From Datura wrightii (lineage: Eukaryota; Streptophyta; Magnoliopsida; Solanales; Solanaceae): a stretch of 64,000 bases of DNA. The translations under genes and the position numbers were made by a program. The stretch lies in NCBI GenBank assembly GCA_035772735.1, contig JASDFA010000003.1, positions 129,711,001 to 129,775,000 on the forward strand, written 5' to 3'. The notes under the pieces are model-generated. The model saw only the letters and a list, made by a program, of their open reading frames with translations, was not told the DNA's origin and ran no database searches. Shown piece after piece: positions 11,073-22,153 of the stretch (position 1 is its first letter; every line of letters starts with the position of its first letter).

Positions 11073-12450
11073 TGTTCGGCTTGTGGTGATGCTACACGAA
11101 AGTGCACGTGGTCGAACAAGTAGTAAAGTGGCTTAAGTAAAGCCAAGTATCAAACCCACCGGGACTGAGCTACGGTACTAATTAACTTAAGTGTCAGTGA
11201 ACTATATCTTTAATAATGCAGACAACCAAATAAACAATATTTTGAGAGTTGATTTTACTAAGTAATAAAAATCTAAGTTAAGATTATAATTTGAGTCTGA
11301 ACAATAGTAATGAGCAAGCTGAGGTTTAAACGAACATGCAGGGAGGTAATTTATCAATTCAATTCATCTAATTTTTTCTTCGGTTGCTAGTCAAGAATTA
11401 TTGCCTATGGATTGGAACTTTCGACTCCTATCCAATTTAAGAATCATGAACCTTAATCTACATTTATGTGATAAAAGAATTTCATGTTCTATCCATACAT
11501 AACCAATTCTTTAATTTACTAATAAGACTTTCAGATATATTTTCTATTCTGAATGTAAATCAATTCCCAATTTTCTAAACTAAGAAGAGATCATATCCTA
11601 CCAATTCACATCTTTCCAATTTCTTTCCTTTTCAAAATCAAAATTGGATTTTTAGATATACATTAACATTGGCCAAACATTAATGCAGTAAAAACAAGAA
11701 TTGATAGAACAACCATTGAGAGAAGATGAAAACTGAATTGATCAATAATTACATTCCACTGCAATTGTTCTTAACCTCAGCAAGAAGTGAATTACCCACT
11801 CATTTGTGGATTTAACATCATCAAATTAGTAGAATTCATACAAACAATTGAGTTAAAAGAGAAAGAGATAGAGAAGAACCTTAGAATTTTCGTCCTCTCA
11901 ATTGCCTATAACCCACGTTCTTGCTCAACCAAGTCAGAATGTTTAAAATAAAACCTAAGTGTGCCATTTATACTCTTGAGAATTTTTCCCCGAATAACAA
12001 GCAACGTGGCACGGAGTGTATCGCGGACCCCCACTGGACGTCGGCTCCCAGGCAATTTCACCTCAACGTTCCATGGTCTGCATCGCGGAGCCTGGCCAAC
12101 GTGCCACGGTGCTATCGCGCACCTTCACTGGAAATTGCCAAAATTATTTCATCCGAGGCAGAGTGCCTCTGCGATGGCAGCGTGACACGACTCCATCACA
12201 GAGCCTCTATTTTTGCTGCTCTCCCTTTTCATTTTCCACTCCTTGTTTCCAAGTCCATTCCCGATCTTTACCAACATGTATAATAGCTTCCAAAATTTCC
12301 TTTTACCTGCAAAACAACACTAATCATGTTGGTTAGTATAAATTCACATTTCTACTAAAAATCACATGAGAATGTACACATAACAATCGATAAACAAGAC
12401 TAAATGAAGCGTTTGAGTATCACTTGGGCATGCAATTCTGCCTAAGTTCA
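11073..12450 (-). repeat. Ath-1 5' LTR
   Basis: A 1378 bp LTR with TG..CA ends, bordered by the primer site on one side and by foreign integrase-tail sequence at 12451 on the other. A TATA box (TATAAATG on the minus strand) lies at 11965-11972, upstream of which is a shortened GC-rich dyad array at about 12005-12200. It differs from the 3' LTR by scattered substitutions and a 32 bp deletion between repeats of tatcgcgga. Confidence 0.93.
11965..11972 (-). promoter_or_regulatory. TATA box of Ath-1 5' LTR
   Basis: TATAAATG on the minus strand, in the same position as the box at 785-793 of the other LTR. It would drive the genomic transcript of Ath-1. Confidence 0.6.
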
Positions 12451-12619
12451 TGCACCCTGAAAAGTTGAAATTTAGATGGATGGGACCCTACAAGGTGTAG
12501 TGGAACTTGAGAATAAAGAAGGAAAAAGGTTCAACGTGAATGGGCAAAGAATAAAGTTATATCTGGTAGATGTGGAGGAATTAAGAGGAATAGAGGTAGT
12601 ATACCTTGATTATTCCTAA
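12451..12619 (+). pseudogene. pol: Ath-2 integrase C-terminal tail
   Basis: The first frame gives PEKLKFRWMGPYKV, matching the GKLRSRWxGPF block that ends Athila integrases. After a one-base frame change the second frame continues VELENKEGKRFNVNGQRIKL and ends YLDYS at TAA 12617-12619. It is the last part of a pol whose body is outside the window. Confidence 0.75.
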
Positions 12620-14331
12620 AGAGTCACAAGAGTCACATCGTGCTGCGACATTAAATCAGGTGCTGCATGGGAGGCAACCCATGAATGGTGAAGTCTGATT
12701 AGCCACAGGTATGTTCCTTTACCTCTATTCTTGTCGTTCATTCATTTAGGATGAAGCATAATTTTCAAAAAGGGGAGGGGGTGTACTCATATTTTTGGGT
12801 TTTTGGATTCGTCCGAGGGTTTTTCTAGCTATGTTTCTTTTCCCTCAGGCATGATATCTAGTAGAAACGGCATGTTTAGGATTTTAGTTTCTTAAATTAG
12901 AAAGTAGCTTAGGAGTACTCAGCCAATAAAAATGTACTAGTTTTGGATTTATTGAAAAAATTGACCCTGTTTTAAATTTTTTTTTATGCATTAGCTGTGT
13001 ACTTGTGATTGCATGCATGATTTTTGTGGATCTTTTGATGTCATTTAGTGTATTAGCATGAGTAGTCTTGTTAAGACATGCATAAACCAGAAAGGTAAAG
13101 TGAATATAAGTCATGTGCCATGAGTGAGTGAGGTATGATACTTAGTTCAGAAGACTTCTTCCAAATGGCATAATTGTCCGACACTACGTTGCTTGATCTT
13201 CAAAGAAAACTGACTCCTCCAGTACTGTGTTGAGGATCTATAACTTGCCTGGTTGGTCTTTACATAGGTTAATGATGGTTGGTTAGGATATGATCATAGG
13301 CCATTTTTGTTAAGCCCACTCTTAGCCTAAATGACCCTACCAAAATCATATGATTCCCTTGATCCTAATTTTGAGCCTTTAATAAATCATTTTTCATTGA
13401 TTAACCGATGAACCGTGCCCATTTTTTATAATGAACCTGTTTTGGCCCTGGTCCCTCCTTGGACATTGTGAACCTTAACATAGGAAAAATGCCTAAGTTG
13501 AGGGTGGCTAGAGCAGGGGTGCACAAATAGTGGGAACGAGGAAAAGGGAGAGAAAAGAGAAAAGGTGAAAAATAAGGTGCGGTGTGACAAATGAAAAACA
13601 AAAAAATAGATGAAAAAGCTGAAAACTTTGAAAAAGAAGATTAAAAAAGAATAATGCTTGAAAATATTGAAAACACACCACACTCATACAAATACGTACA
13701 AAAGAGGTAAAAAGGGAGGAAAAGAAAGGAAAAGAAAAAAGGGTGAAATAGGTGAATGATGGAGCCAATGTGTGTAGTGACAAGGAAGGGTTAGTCACTT
13801 AAAAAGATCCCATAATTATCATGTCTAGCCCTAAAGCCTACATTACAAGCTGCATCAAGTCCTATAGTGATCCTAATCTAACTATCTGACAGATCGAAGT
13901 AGATAAAATAAGGGCAAGCCTATGGTATATGATACACAATAGTTGAAACTTCTTTGTGAGAGTCAGAGTCTCGCTTGTCCAGTCCTATGCCATATCTATT
14001 ACTATATCTGTTAGTGGGGACTTCATTTGCTGTGAGAGTACATGGTTTGTGTTTAATTTTACCAGTGTTCTGTGAGAAGAGCATTGGTTATGACTTGATT
14101 GCTTGTTAATAGCTAGATGAAATGTATTGATCCCTGCTTATCATGTTTTGTGATTTATTGTAGTACATTAGCTGATATTGGTTTGCGGAAGAAGGGTCAA
14201 AAGTTGTTGGATTTATAGTGCAAAATCTTTTTTGGTATTGGCTGTAGTATCCTAGGTTTATTTTCTAGTTAAGCATCGTGTTTAGTTTTTTTTTCTTTGC
14301 CCGAGGACATGCAAAAGTCTTAAGTTGAGGG
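12620..14331 (+). other. Ath-2 3' spacer with polypurine tract
   Basis: A 1.7 kb stretch with no supportable gene. It contains a purine-rich, low-complexity segment (about 13520-13760), which yields misleading open frames on the minus strand. It ends in the purine tract taagttgaggg just before the LTR. No ORF3 homologue is visible, unlike Ath-1, Ath-4 and Ath-5. Confidence 0.7.
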
Positions 14332-14511
14332 TGTTGATGTGCTGTGAGTTTACAACACTTTCGACGCTCAAAACTAAGAAGATAGCATGAACATAGGTGT
14401 GTTTATATAGATATAAGGCACTTTTTCTTTGATAGCAGGAAAAATAAGTGTTGGAGCAAGAATGTGCAAGAAGCCTGAAAGTGCAGAAAATGAGCTAAAG
14501 TCACAGTCTCA

Positions 14512-15010
14512 GTACGAGCCGTATGTGGATGGTACGAGCCGTACTGAGAACTGTGAAAAGTTTCAGATGGCTGAATTGGGGAGAATGCAACCTACGACTT
14601 TTAGTACGAGTCGTACAACACTGGTACTAGCTGTAGCTTGAGTTATGGAAATATTCAGAAGAATTGCACAAAGGCAAACTCCTAATATGGATGAAATTAC
14701 GAATCGTGGAAACAAGGTACAAATCATATCAGGAGCAGTGGTAATCTTCAGAGGATTTTCAATGCTAAGTAGAACTTCAGACAATACGAATCGTGGCTGG
14801 GAGGTACAAGTCGTACCACAACACTCGTGAATAATTTCAGAAAAAGCCAGAGTTTTCAAAGCCAGACCAAGGAAGTAACTCACGACTTGTAGGAAGCTTG
14901 TACAAGTTGTACCAAGGCCCAACACTTAGCCAAATTTTAGCTATCCAAGGACTTACAAACAGCAGGTATGACTCGTACAATCCTGCTATGGGTCGTATGA
15001 TCAGTCGTGG
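14512..15010 (+). repeat. ACGANTCGT dyad array in Ath-2 LTR
   Basis: Roughly ten copies of a TACGA-N-TCGTA type motif occur in 500 bp, some degraded. The best is GTACGAGTCGTAC at 14604-14616, a perfect odd-length dyad. Others include GTACGAGCCGTA, TACGAATCGTGG, GGTACAAGTCGTACC and TATGACTCGTAC. The array ends about 70 bp before the TATA box. Confidence 0.85.
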
Positions 15011-15082
15011 CTCAGGCGGCGCCAGATATGGAAAATCACCCTGTTTGCTTAGGAAAAGGATTCTTTTGTCCATGAATCTGTC

Positions 15083-15092
15083 TATATAAATA
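15083..15092 (+). promoter_or_regulatory. TATA box of Ath-2 LTR
   Basis: TATATAAATA, downstream of the dyad array. The comparable box in the related Ath-3 LTR is at 30214-30221. Confidence 0.65.
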
Positions 15093-16050
15093 CCTTTTAT
15101 GTTTTATTTTTAGTAAAGAACTATAGGGAACATTAGAGAGAAGGGAGATATGCGTGAAAACAATAGAGATTCGAGGGAAAAAATATAGAATTGAGTTGAT
15201 TAACTTCTGATCAACCTTTTCTTGGATTCTTTCTTGATCTTTATCAATTGTTCTTCAAGTTTTTTATGATATAATCAAAGAAGCTTTTCTCTTATCTATG
15301 ATTGTAAGTATTGAATTATGTGTTTAATTATGAATGTATATCACAACCTTGCAACTATGAGAGGCTAAAACCTCCATAGCTAGGGTTTTGGTAACCATGG
15401 CGGATTAACAAGCTAGGGATACAAAAAATTGATTTAAAACCAATGCAAAACACTTGTACTGATTCAATTCCTGTTTAAACGTTTCTTAACGGTGTACAAT
15501 GTCAGGTTTTTCCCAAATTCTTTACTTGCATGAGCCTAGAGAGGTAGAGATTAGGAAAAGAGAATTACAACAAAGCCTTGATCTTGATGATCATTTTATT
15601 AACTTGAGCTGTGGTCGCAGGATAGTTAAATTTGGGACTTATTAATAACGGATAGTTTGAAACCGCTCATGAGACCTAACCCGGTGATTGAGTATAGTAA
15701 TCCAATAGGGACGAACCAGTCGTTTGGATGAACCCTAGTTATCAGTTCTACAAGTAAGCATTGGTATTGATCACGTGTATACACCCAAAGCAGTTATGAA
15801 CCCATGGGGAATACAAAAACCCTAGTTATTCTTAAATCTTGATTTACATCATACTCTCAATTGTTGTTTTAATTTTTGTTTTCTTTAAAACCCCCCTCAA
15901 ATTGGAGTAACTAACCAACAAGTTCACTTACCAACATTAGTCTAGATCTTCCATATTCCCTGTGGGTTCGACCACAATCTATTTGTTGGGTTCTTTATTG
16001 ACAACGTTCGCTTCATATTTTAGTAGAAGGTGTGAGTTTGAGCATTATCA

Positions 16051-16790
16051 AGCACACATATGGTTCAAGTAGTGGAAGGAGGGACGTAGGGCAGGAATAG
16101 CTCTTGTGGACTAGGATAAGTTCATGATAGCTTTCTCGGATAGGTTCTTTCCTCGGGAGGTAAGGGAAGCAAAGGTGGTAGAATTCATCAACTTGAATTA
16201 GAACACCATGTCAGTTTAGGAGTATGCGCTGAAGTTCACTTAGCTATCTAAGTATGCTCTGGAGATGATTACCGATTCGATGGCTCACATGAGCAAGTTT
16301 GTATCGGGATTCTTCGACATAGTGGTCAATGAGTGTAGGACCGCTATGCTTATTAGTAATATGGATATATATCTCGACTCATGATTCATGCTCAACAAAT
16401 CGAGGAGGAGAAGTTGAAGTAGAAGGAGAAGGAGATCAAGAGGGCTAGAACAGGATACTTTGAGTATTCCCAGTAGAGGACTGATGGTGGACACCATCCA
16501 CAGACTCAGCAGAGGTCATCGGCCCTTATTCCATCATCAACCAATGTCCCATCTAGGCCCATAGGTGATCAGAGAGCTTGCTTCTAGTGTGGAAAGCCTG
16601 GCCACAGACTCAGGGATTTCCCATTAGCCAGACAGGGTGTTGGTAGAGGCCGTTTCCCAGCTACCATTTCAACAGCCCCAACAGCTCTCCCGTCTTAGTA
16701 GGGCGCATCTTCTAGTGTTGATGGTGAACAGCGGTAGAATCATTTCTATGCATTATCATCACACCAGGAGCAGGAGAGCTTACTAGACGT
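16051..16790 (+). pseudogene. gag: Tek-1 gag, 5'-truncated
   Basis: The segment begins with the equivalent of AHIWFK in the Tek-3 gag, directly after the Ath-2 LTR. Recognisable pieces are FSDRFFPREVREAK, EYALKFT and VSGFFDIVVNECRTAM. The zinc knuckle near 16577-16620 reads CF, stop, CGKPGHRLRDF: one position is a TAG and the last Cys is replaced by Phe, so it could not bind zinc. The N-terminal gag should lie left of the window. Confidence 0.78.
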
Positions 16791-17100
16791 GGTCAGCGGT
16801 ATGTTACGAGATTTCTATCTTGATGTTTATGCATTGCTAGATCTAGGGGCCATATTATCCTTCGTGATACCTTATGTTGTTTTTAGTTTTGGTGTCAGTC
16901 CCAAAATTCTATCAGAACCCTTTTTAGAATATAGTTCTGTTAGTAAGTCAGTTATTGCATGAGGGTTATACTAAAATTATCCTATTACAATTTTTCAGAA
17001 GGTCACCTTACTGACTTAGTAGAGTTAGACATGACCAATTGCAATGTCATTTTCGGTATGGATTAGGTGTATTCATGTTACGCCTCAATCAATTATAGAA
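16791..17100 (+). pseudogene. pro: Tek-1 protease remnant
   Basis: The segment from about 16810 translates with blocks DVYALLDLGAILSFV and FSFGVSPKILSEPF, matching the protease of Tek-3 (ALLDLGATLCFVTPYIA). Stops follow around 16960-17070. It would have processed the Gag-Pol polyprotein. Confidence 0.75.
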
Positions 17101-18620
17101 CACGATCTATAGAGTTTCGATTTTCAGGTGTACCTGTCCTAGAGTGGAAAGGTAATTCAACTGTGCCTGTAGGTCACTTTGTCTCCTATCTTAAGAGTAG
17201 GAAGATGATCTCCAAGGGTTGTGTATATCATTTAGTTTGGGTTAAGGATTCTATGTCCGAAACCCCAACTCTACAGTTAGTCCTAATTGTATGTGAGTAT
17301 CTGGAGGTATTTCTATATGATTTGTCAAGAGTCCTTCCCAAGTGAGAGATTGACATTAGTATTAAGCTTCTCCATGATACGCAACCCATATCCATCCCTC
17401 CTTGTAGAATCACTCCATCCGAGCTAAAGGAGTTGAAGGAGAAGTTGAAGGATCTCTTGGATAAGGATTTCATCGGTCTTAGTAAGTCCTCTAGGGTGCT
17501 CCAGTCCTGTTTGTTCGTAAGAAAGAAGGCGTTCTCAGAATGTGTATTGACTATCGCTAATTGAATAAGACCATAATTAAGAATAAGAATCCCCTCCCCA
17601 GGAATGATGACTTGTTTTACCAGCTTCAGGGTGCCAAGTGCTTTTCGAAGATAGACCTTAGATTCGGTTATCACTAGGTTGGAGTTAGGGAGTGTGACAT
17701 TCCGAAGATAGCCTCTAAGACTTGATATGGTCACTATAAATTTGTGGTTATGTCATTTGGACTAACAAATGCTCTTATAGCTTTCATGGATTTATGAACA
17801 TGATGTTCAAGCAGTATTTGGACATGTTCGTGATTGTCTTCATAGACGACATCCTCTTGTATTCTCGGAGTGAGGAGGAGCATGCCGCTCATTTGAGGAT
17901 TGTGTTGCAGACTCTTAAGGACCATCAACTATTTTCTAAGTTTAGCAAGTATTAGTTTTGGATGAAATCAGTTGCATTCCTTGGTGATGTGTTGTCTAGT
18001 GAGTGCGTGCAAGTAGACTTCCAAAAGATAGAGGTGGTGAAGAACTAGTCTAGACCTGTCACTCCTACTGATATTAGGAGCTTTTTGGGCTTAGTTGGCT
18101 AATATCAGAGGTTAATAGAGGTTTTTTCATCCATTGCTGCACCTTTGACTAAGTTGACCAAGAATAAGGTCAAATTTCAATAGTTCTATGCTTGTGAGAA
18201 GAGTTTTCAAGAGTTAAAGACTTGACTCATTTCAGCTCCAGTGTTGACCCTACCAAAGGCAGGGATGGCTTTGTGTTATATTGTGATGTCTCTAAGATTG
18301 GCCTTTGGGTGTGTTGATGCAGCATGGGAAGATCATTGCTTATACATCTAGATAACTTAAGGCTCATGAGAAAAATTACCCGACGCAGGATCTTGAGCTA
18401 GCAGTGGTGGTGTTTTCCTTGAAGATATGGAGGCACTATTTATGTGGGATGCATGTGGATGTGTTCATATACCAAAGAGCCTTCAATATGCGTTTACTTA
18501 GAGGGATCTAAATTTGTGGCAAGAGAGATGGCTAGAACTTCTCAAGGATTATGACATGAGTGTCTTTTACCATCCAAGCAAGGCTAATATAGTAGCAGAT
18601 GCTCTTAGTAGTTGTCCATG
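17101..18620 (+). pseudogene. pol: Tek-1 reverse transcriptase and RNase H
   Basis: Upstream linker block GCVYHLVWVKD is clear. RT blocks include CIDYR followed by a stop where Tek-3 has Gln, VMSFGLTNA, and VFIDDILLYSRSEEEHAAHL with the catalytic FIDD kept near 17838-17850. RSFLGLVG and APLTKLTKNKVKFQ mark the connection to RNase H, which ends in SVFYHPSKANIVADAL. Many stops (TAG and TGA) and several frame changes rule out function. Confidence 0.85.
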
Positions 18621-19825
18621 GATTGTATGTCTTATGTTGTGGATGGGAGGAAGGAGTTGGTGAAAAATATTCATAGGCTTGCTTTCTTGGGAGTTCGCCT
18701 TACCGATTCAGGGGTTAGTGGTGTTATCATGCATAATAGTGTAGAGTCTTCTTTGGTGTCAGAAGTTCAAGTTAGGAAAGATGAGGATCCTATTTTAGTC
18801 AAGTTTAAGGAAGTGGTTGAAAATCGTAAAGTGGAGGTTTTCTCCCAAGGGGGAGATGGTGTACTCCGATATTAGGGCCAACTATGTGTTCTGGAGGTGG
18901 ATGACCTGAGAGAGGCTCACAACTCTCAAATTTTATCCATCCAGGTGACACCATGATGTACCGTGATCTACAGAAAGTCTATTGGTGGAATGGCATGAGG
19001 AATGACATTGCAGATTTTATGGATAAGTGTCCGGATTGCCAATAGGTAAACATTGAGCATCATAGGTCGGGAGGTATCCTATAGGATATTAGTATTCCTA
19101 ATTTAAAGTTGGAAGACATAAATATGGTCTTCATTACAGGTTTGCCCCATACACACCAACAACATGACTCTGTATGGGTGATTATAGACCGAATGATCAA
19201 GTCAACACATTTCTTACCAATCAGGACTATGGATTCAGCCAAGGAATATGCGAGGCTCTACATTCGGGAGTTAGTCCAGTTGCATGGACTTCTGTTGTCT
19301 ATCATCTCAGATAGGGGTACTAAGTTGATTTCTCAGTTTTGGAAGTTATTTCAGAAAGTTCTTGGTACTCAGGTCAAGCTTAGCACAAAGTTTCACCTAC
19401 AGACGAGTGGTCAGGCCGAGTGGACCATTCAGACTGTTAAGGACATGTTGAAAGCTTGTGCGGTCAATTTCAAAGGTAGTTGGGATGACCACATGCCTCT
19501 TTATTGAGTTTGCATACAAAAATAGTTACTACTCCAACATCCAGATGGCTTCGTTTGAGGTTCTTTATGGGCGGAGATGTAGGTCACCTATTAGATGGTT
19601 TGAGATAGGTGAGTCTATGTTTATAGGGCCCAATTTAGTTTATGAGGCTATGGAGATAGCTCAGGTTATCCGAGACAGGCTGAAGACAACCCAGAATCAT
19701 TAGAAATCATATACAGATGTTATAAGCAGAGAGCTTGCGTTTTCTGTTGATTGAGTATTTCTAAAGGTGTCACCCATGTAGGGGGTGATGAGGTTTGGAA
19801 AGAAGGGGAATCTTAGTTCCTGGTA
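18621..19825 (+). pseudogene. pol: Tek-1 integrase, interrupted by Tek-2
   Basis: The core shows INMVFITGLPHTHQQHDSVW, ISDRGTKLISQFWKLFQKV, and SGQAEWTIQTVKDML. The first catalytic Asp is replaced by Val in NMVF (relatives have NMDF or NMDY), while the second Asp and the Glu remain. RCRSPIRWFE and the GPY/F-like segment follow. Coding stops at 19825, where Tek-2 begins, and resumes at 29185. With one copy of the target duplication removed, the frame reads through as SSWYVGLYRI. Confidence 0.85.
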
Positions 19826-21946
19826 TGTAATTCCCCAAAAGTCCCTAAGATTAGACCTGGGTATTTAGGCGGAGAACGTAGGAAAATGTTGCACCAGGCC
19901 ATAGGAAAACTTGTCCAGTGACCCATTAAGTCACTTCATGAGTCGTGATGTGGCTCATTTAGTAGATAGAAGATTGGAGGTTGGAAGTTTTTCTGGGGAC
20001 TTGACAACAAGCGGGATGAAGAGTCATCCAATGGGCAATGACTCGTCCAATGGATTACTCCATGAATCGTGGATAGGGGGCTTTCACGGGTGTATCCATG
20101 AGCCCTGAAGTCACTTCATGACCCGTGAAGTTAGTCACAGTCAGGGTGAAGAGTTGGAGGTTTGAATTTTCCAGTAGACTTCACGAGTATGGGCCACGAA
20201 TCGGGACCCACCCAACGACTCGTGGAGTCCCTCTTGAGGACTGACAAAGTCATTTTTCCTGCCAAATTAATAAGGGTGTTTTCATAATTTCTAAGATCCT
20301 AAGACCTAAAATACGTCATTTTAAGCTTCATTTCTTAATCATTCTCTCCCATGCATGCAAGATTAGAGAGTTCCTTTGAAGATCAAATTTAAGAATTCTC
20401 CTAGTTCTTCCCCAAATCTCTTGGGCTTTCAAGGAAGGGTGTAGAATCAGATTATCCAAGTATGTAGGGTCATGAATGAGAGTTTCCCTTCATTCTGATG
20501 CCAAGATCCCTTCTCAAGTTCATTAATTTAAGTGTATGATGCAATGGGATCTTAACCCAAGTTTATGAAATTCTCTATGTTTAATTCATGGGTCAATTCC
20601 CTTCATGTTTCAAATGATGTTTTAAGATTCATAGGCAAGTTTTATTCCTATTTTGATTAGAATTCATGATTTCAAGTTTAAGAACATGATGCCCGATTAT
20701 TCAAGTTTCATGATAAGTCGAGTTTATGATTTATGCTTCCAAGTATGATGAAATATCTAGTTGGTATGAATATTTACAAATTACCCATAAATATATTTAT
20801 GATTTTACTTATGATGTCTATTTCATGCAAGCATGAAGTTAAGATTTGGGCAAGCCCACTCAAGTTAAGCATGATTTTATGATTTAGCCAAGGCTAATAA
20901 GTCCAGTTATCTCAAGTTTTGGAGTCAAGACTCCTCATATGTTAAGATTTAAGTTATGTTTTGATATATGATTATATGAGCATTATATATATTTTGGGAG
21001 TAGTGTCTAGCACCGAGTAGGCTAGAGGTTCCAAGGTTCCCCAGTCTAATAAACTACCGCTAATGTAGGTATAATTTAGGGCCCCTCAAGAGAGCGTTTC
21101 TCGGCCCAAGGGCACACCGTGATATTACAACTTACTTAATCCTTTGCCCTGGTAAGGCTTAGGATGACGCTCCTCCATGTGGGAAAGACGTGGGATCATC
21201 ATGCGCTCATACATGGTGGTTGTCGGTTACGACGAGTCTCCCATTGTTCCCCATGACTTCAGTAATGCATATACCATAAGATATTATATCATGTTTTCAA
21301 TAGGTTTGATCCAAGGATTAGTTTGTGAGGTTTTACCCAATCTCAGATATGGCAAGCAATATTCACTTATTTCAGTTTATGTCTATATATGTTTTCAGAT
21401 ATCAACATACAACCTTTACTCTCAAAATATTATGAAGATACGATTTACAATATGCATGATTAGTTTTACTTACTTATCCTATTTTACTTACCTTGCATAT
21501 TTAGTACATTTCAAGTATTGACCGCATACTCTATGCTGTATTATTTCATGATACAAGCTCCAATGTTCAGACTTAGTCTCACCACTAGCTAGTCTTCATA
21601 GTCTATCCCAAACAGCTTTGTTGGTGAGTCCTCATCTTTGAGGACCTTCAGTTAGTTGAGTGTTGTTATTTTCAGTTTCAGACTTTTAGTGAGCTAGTTG
21701 GGGTGTTTTCCCATCGGCTCATCAGTATGTTAGAGGCTTTTCAGACATAGAGTTGTATATTCAGCTTTGAATTCAGTGTTTTGATATTTTTGTTGGATAG
21801 ATGTTCTATCAGGCTTCCGTTATTTCATAATTTCTTCTTTGTAAATGTTGAGCTTAAGTTTTTATCTTCATGCCTTGGGTCGATTTGGGGCCATTTATGG
21901 TTCTAGGTTCTGTGTCTCGATCCAGGCCTATGTTTGGATCGTGATA
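19826..21946 (+). repeat. Tek-2 5' LTR
   Basis: A 2121 bp LTR from TGTAATTCCCC to GATCGTGATA; the final CA has become TA. It aligns throughout with 27042-29184. A cluster of degraded ACGANTCGT and ACCCGTGAAGT dyads fills about 19895-20240. Confidence 0.93.
19895..20240 (+). repeat. Dyad cluster in Tek-2 5' LTR
   Basis: Repeated words include ATGAGTCGTGATG, GACTCGTCC, ATGAATCGTGG, ATGACCCGTGAAG and ACGACTCGTGG. Half-sites are often inverted relative to each other (ACTTCAYG with CGTGAAGT). The 3' LTR copy lies at about 27110-27425 and differs mostly at CG positions. Confidence 0.75.
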
Positions 21947-21950
21947 AACT

Positions 21951-21962
21951 TGGTATCAGAGC
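21951..21962 (+). other. Primer binding site of Tek-2 (initiator Met tRNA)
   Basis: TGGTATCAGAGC lies 4 bp after the 5' LTR end. It is the canonical complement of the plant initiator tRNA-Met 3' end. Confidence 0.92.
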
Positions 21963-22153
21963 AAAGTTTCAGTGTGTCCTAGGGTTTCTAAAAGCCGCGT
22001 TAAGTAGAGTCTTTTTCATGGGTGTGAAGTGTGCCACACTTATGATGAAGAGGCTACGAAATGTTTTAGGAAATTTCCTTCTTTCATGGTCTATGTCGTG
22101 TGACTGAGTATCTTTCTATCCTTCTAACTTGTGTTATATGCGTTTGCAGAGTC

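Larger units (their letters stand above)
1..12450 (-). mobile_element. Ath-1, Athila-like LTR retrotransposon, nearly complete
   Basis: A minus-strand element with 5' LTR at 11073-12450, Asp-type primer site at 11048-11066, one gag-pro-pol frame (10922 down to 5567), ORF3 (4305 down to 3101), polypurine tract at 1304-1318 and 3' LTR from 1303 down past the window start. The LTRs start TGTTCGG and end TTCA or ATCA on the plus strand. The order gag, protease, RT, RNase H, integrase, then an extra ORF is that of Athila-type elements. The coding frames carry many stops, so it is non-autonomous. The right flank (12451) is the integrase tail of another Athila-like element, so Ath-1 probably inserted there. 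The matching target duplication would lie left of the window. Confidence 0.92.
12451..16050 (+). mobile_element. Ath-2, 3' part of an Athila/Tat-like element
   Basis: Plus-strand remnant with integrase tail (12451-12619), 3' spacer, polypurine tract (taagttgaggg at 14320-14330) and 3' LTR (14332-16050). The left end is the insertion border of Ath-1. The right end abuts a Tek-1 gag that starts mid-codon-block at 16051, so Ath-2 appears to have inserted into Tek-1 gag. The missing gag-pol and 5' LTR should lie left of the window, beyond Ath-1. Confidence 0.8.
14332..16050 (+). repeat. Ath-2 3' LTR
   Basis: About 1.72 kb, starting TGTTGATGTG after the purine tract and ending ATTATCA. The start could be placed 3 bp later at TGATGTG. 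Its end region (tgtgggttcgaccacaa, then ttgggttctt) is clearly related to that of the Ath-3 LTR (30985-31129), but the two LTRs differ strongly elsewhere, so they are separate subfamilies. A dyad array at 14512-15010 precedes the TATA box. Confidence 0.85.
16051..19825 (+). mobile_element. Tek-1, old chromovirus, main internal segment
   Basis: Plus-strand Tekay/Del-like internal region from mid-gag to mid-integrase. It continues after the Tek-2 insertion at 29185-29565. Both ends are cut by other elements. Stops and frame changes are dense in every domain, and it hosts Ath-2, Tek-2 and Ath-3, so it is the oldest layer visible. Confidence 0.87.

Noticed and set aside
10904..11146. Minus-strand 80-codon frame across the Ath-1 LTR end and primer site
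   Set aside because: It spans the primer binding site and leader and overlaps the likely gag start. Nothing suggests it is translated as a separate gene.
13401..13798. Overlapping minus-strand open frames rich in Phe, Ser and Leu
   Set aside because: They are the complement of a purine-rich, low-complexity tract in the Ath-2 spacer. Composition alone explains the lack of stops.
14512..15010. CRISPR-like array of short repeats
   Set aside because: The repeats are short, degenerate, in both orientations and irregularly spaced, within a plant LTR. No cas genes exist.
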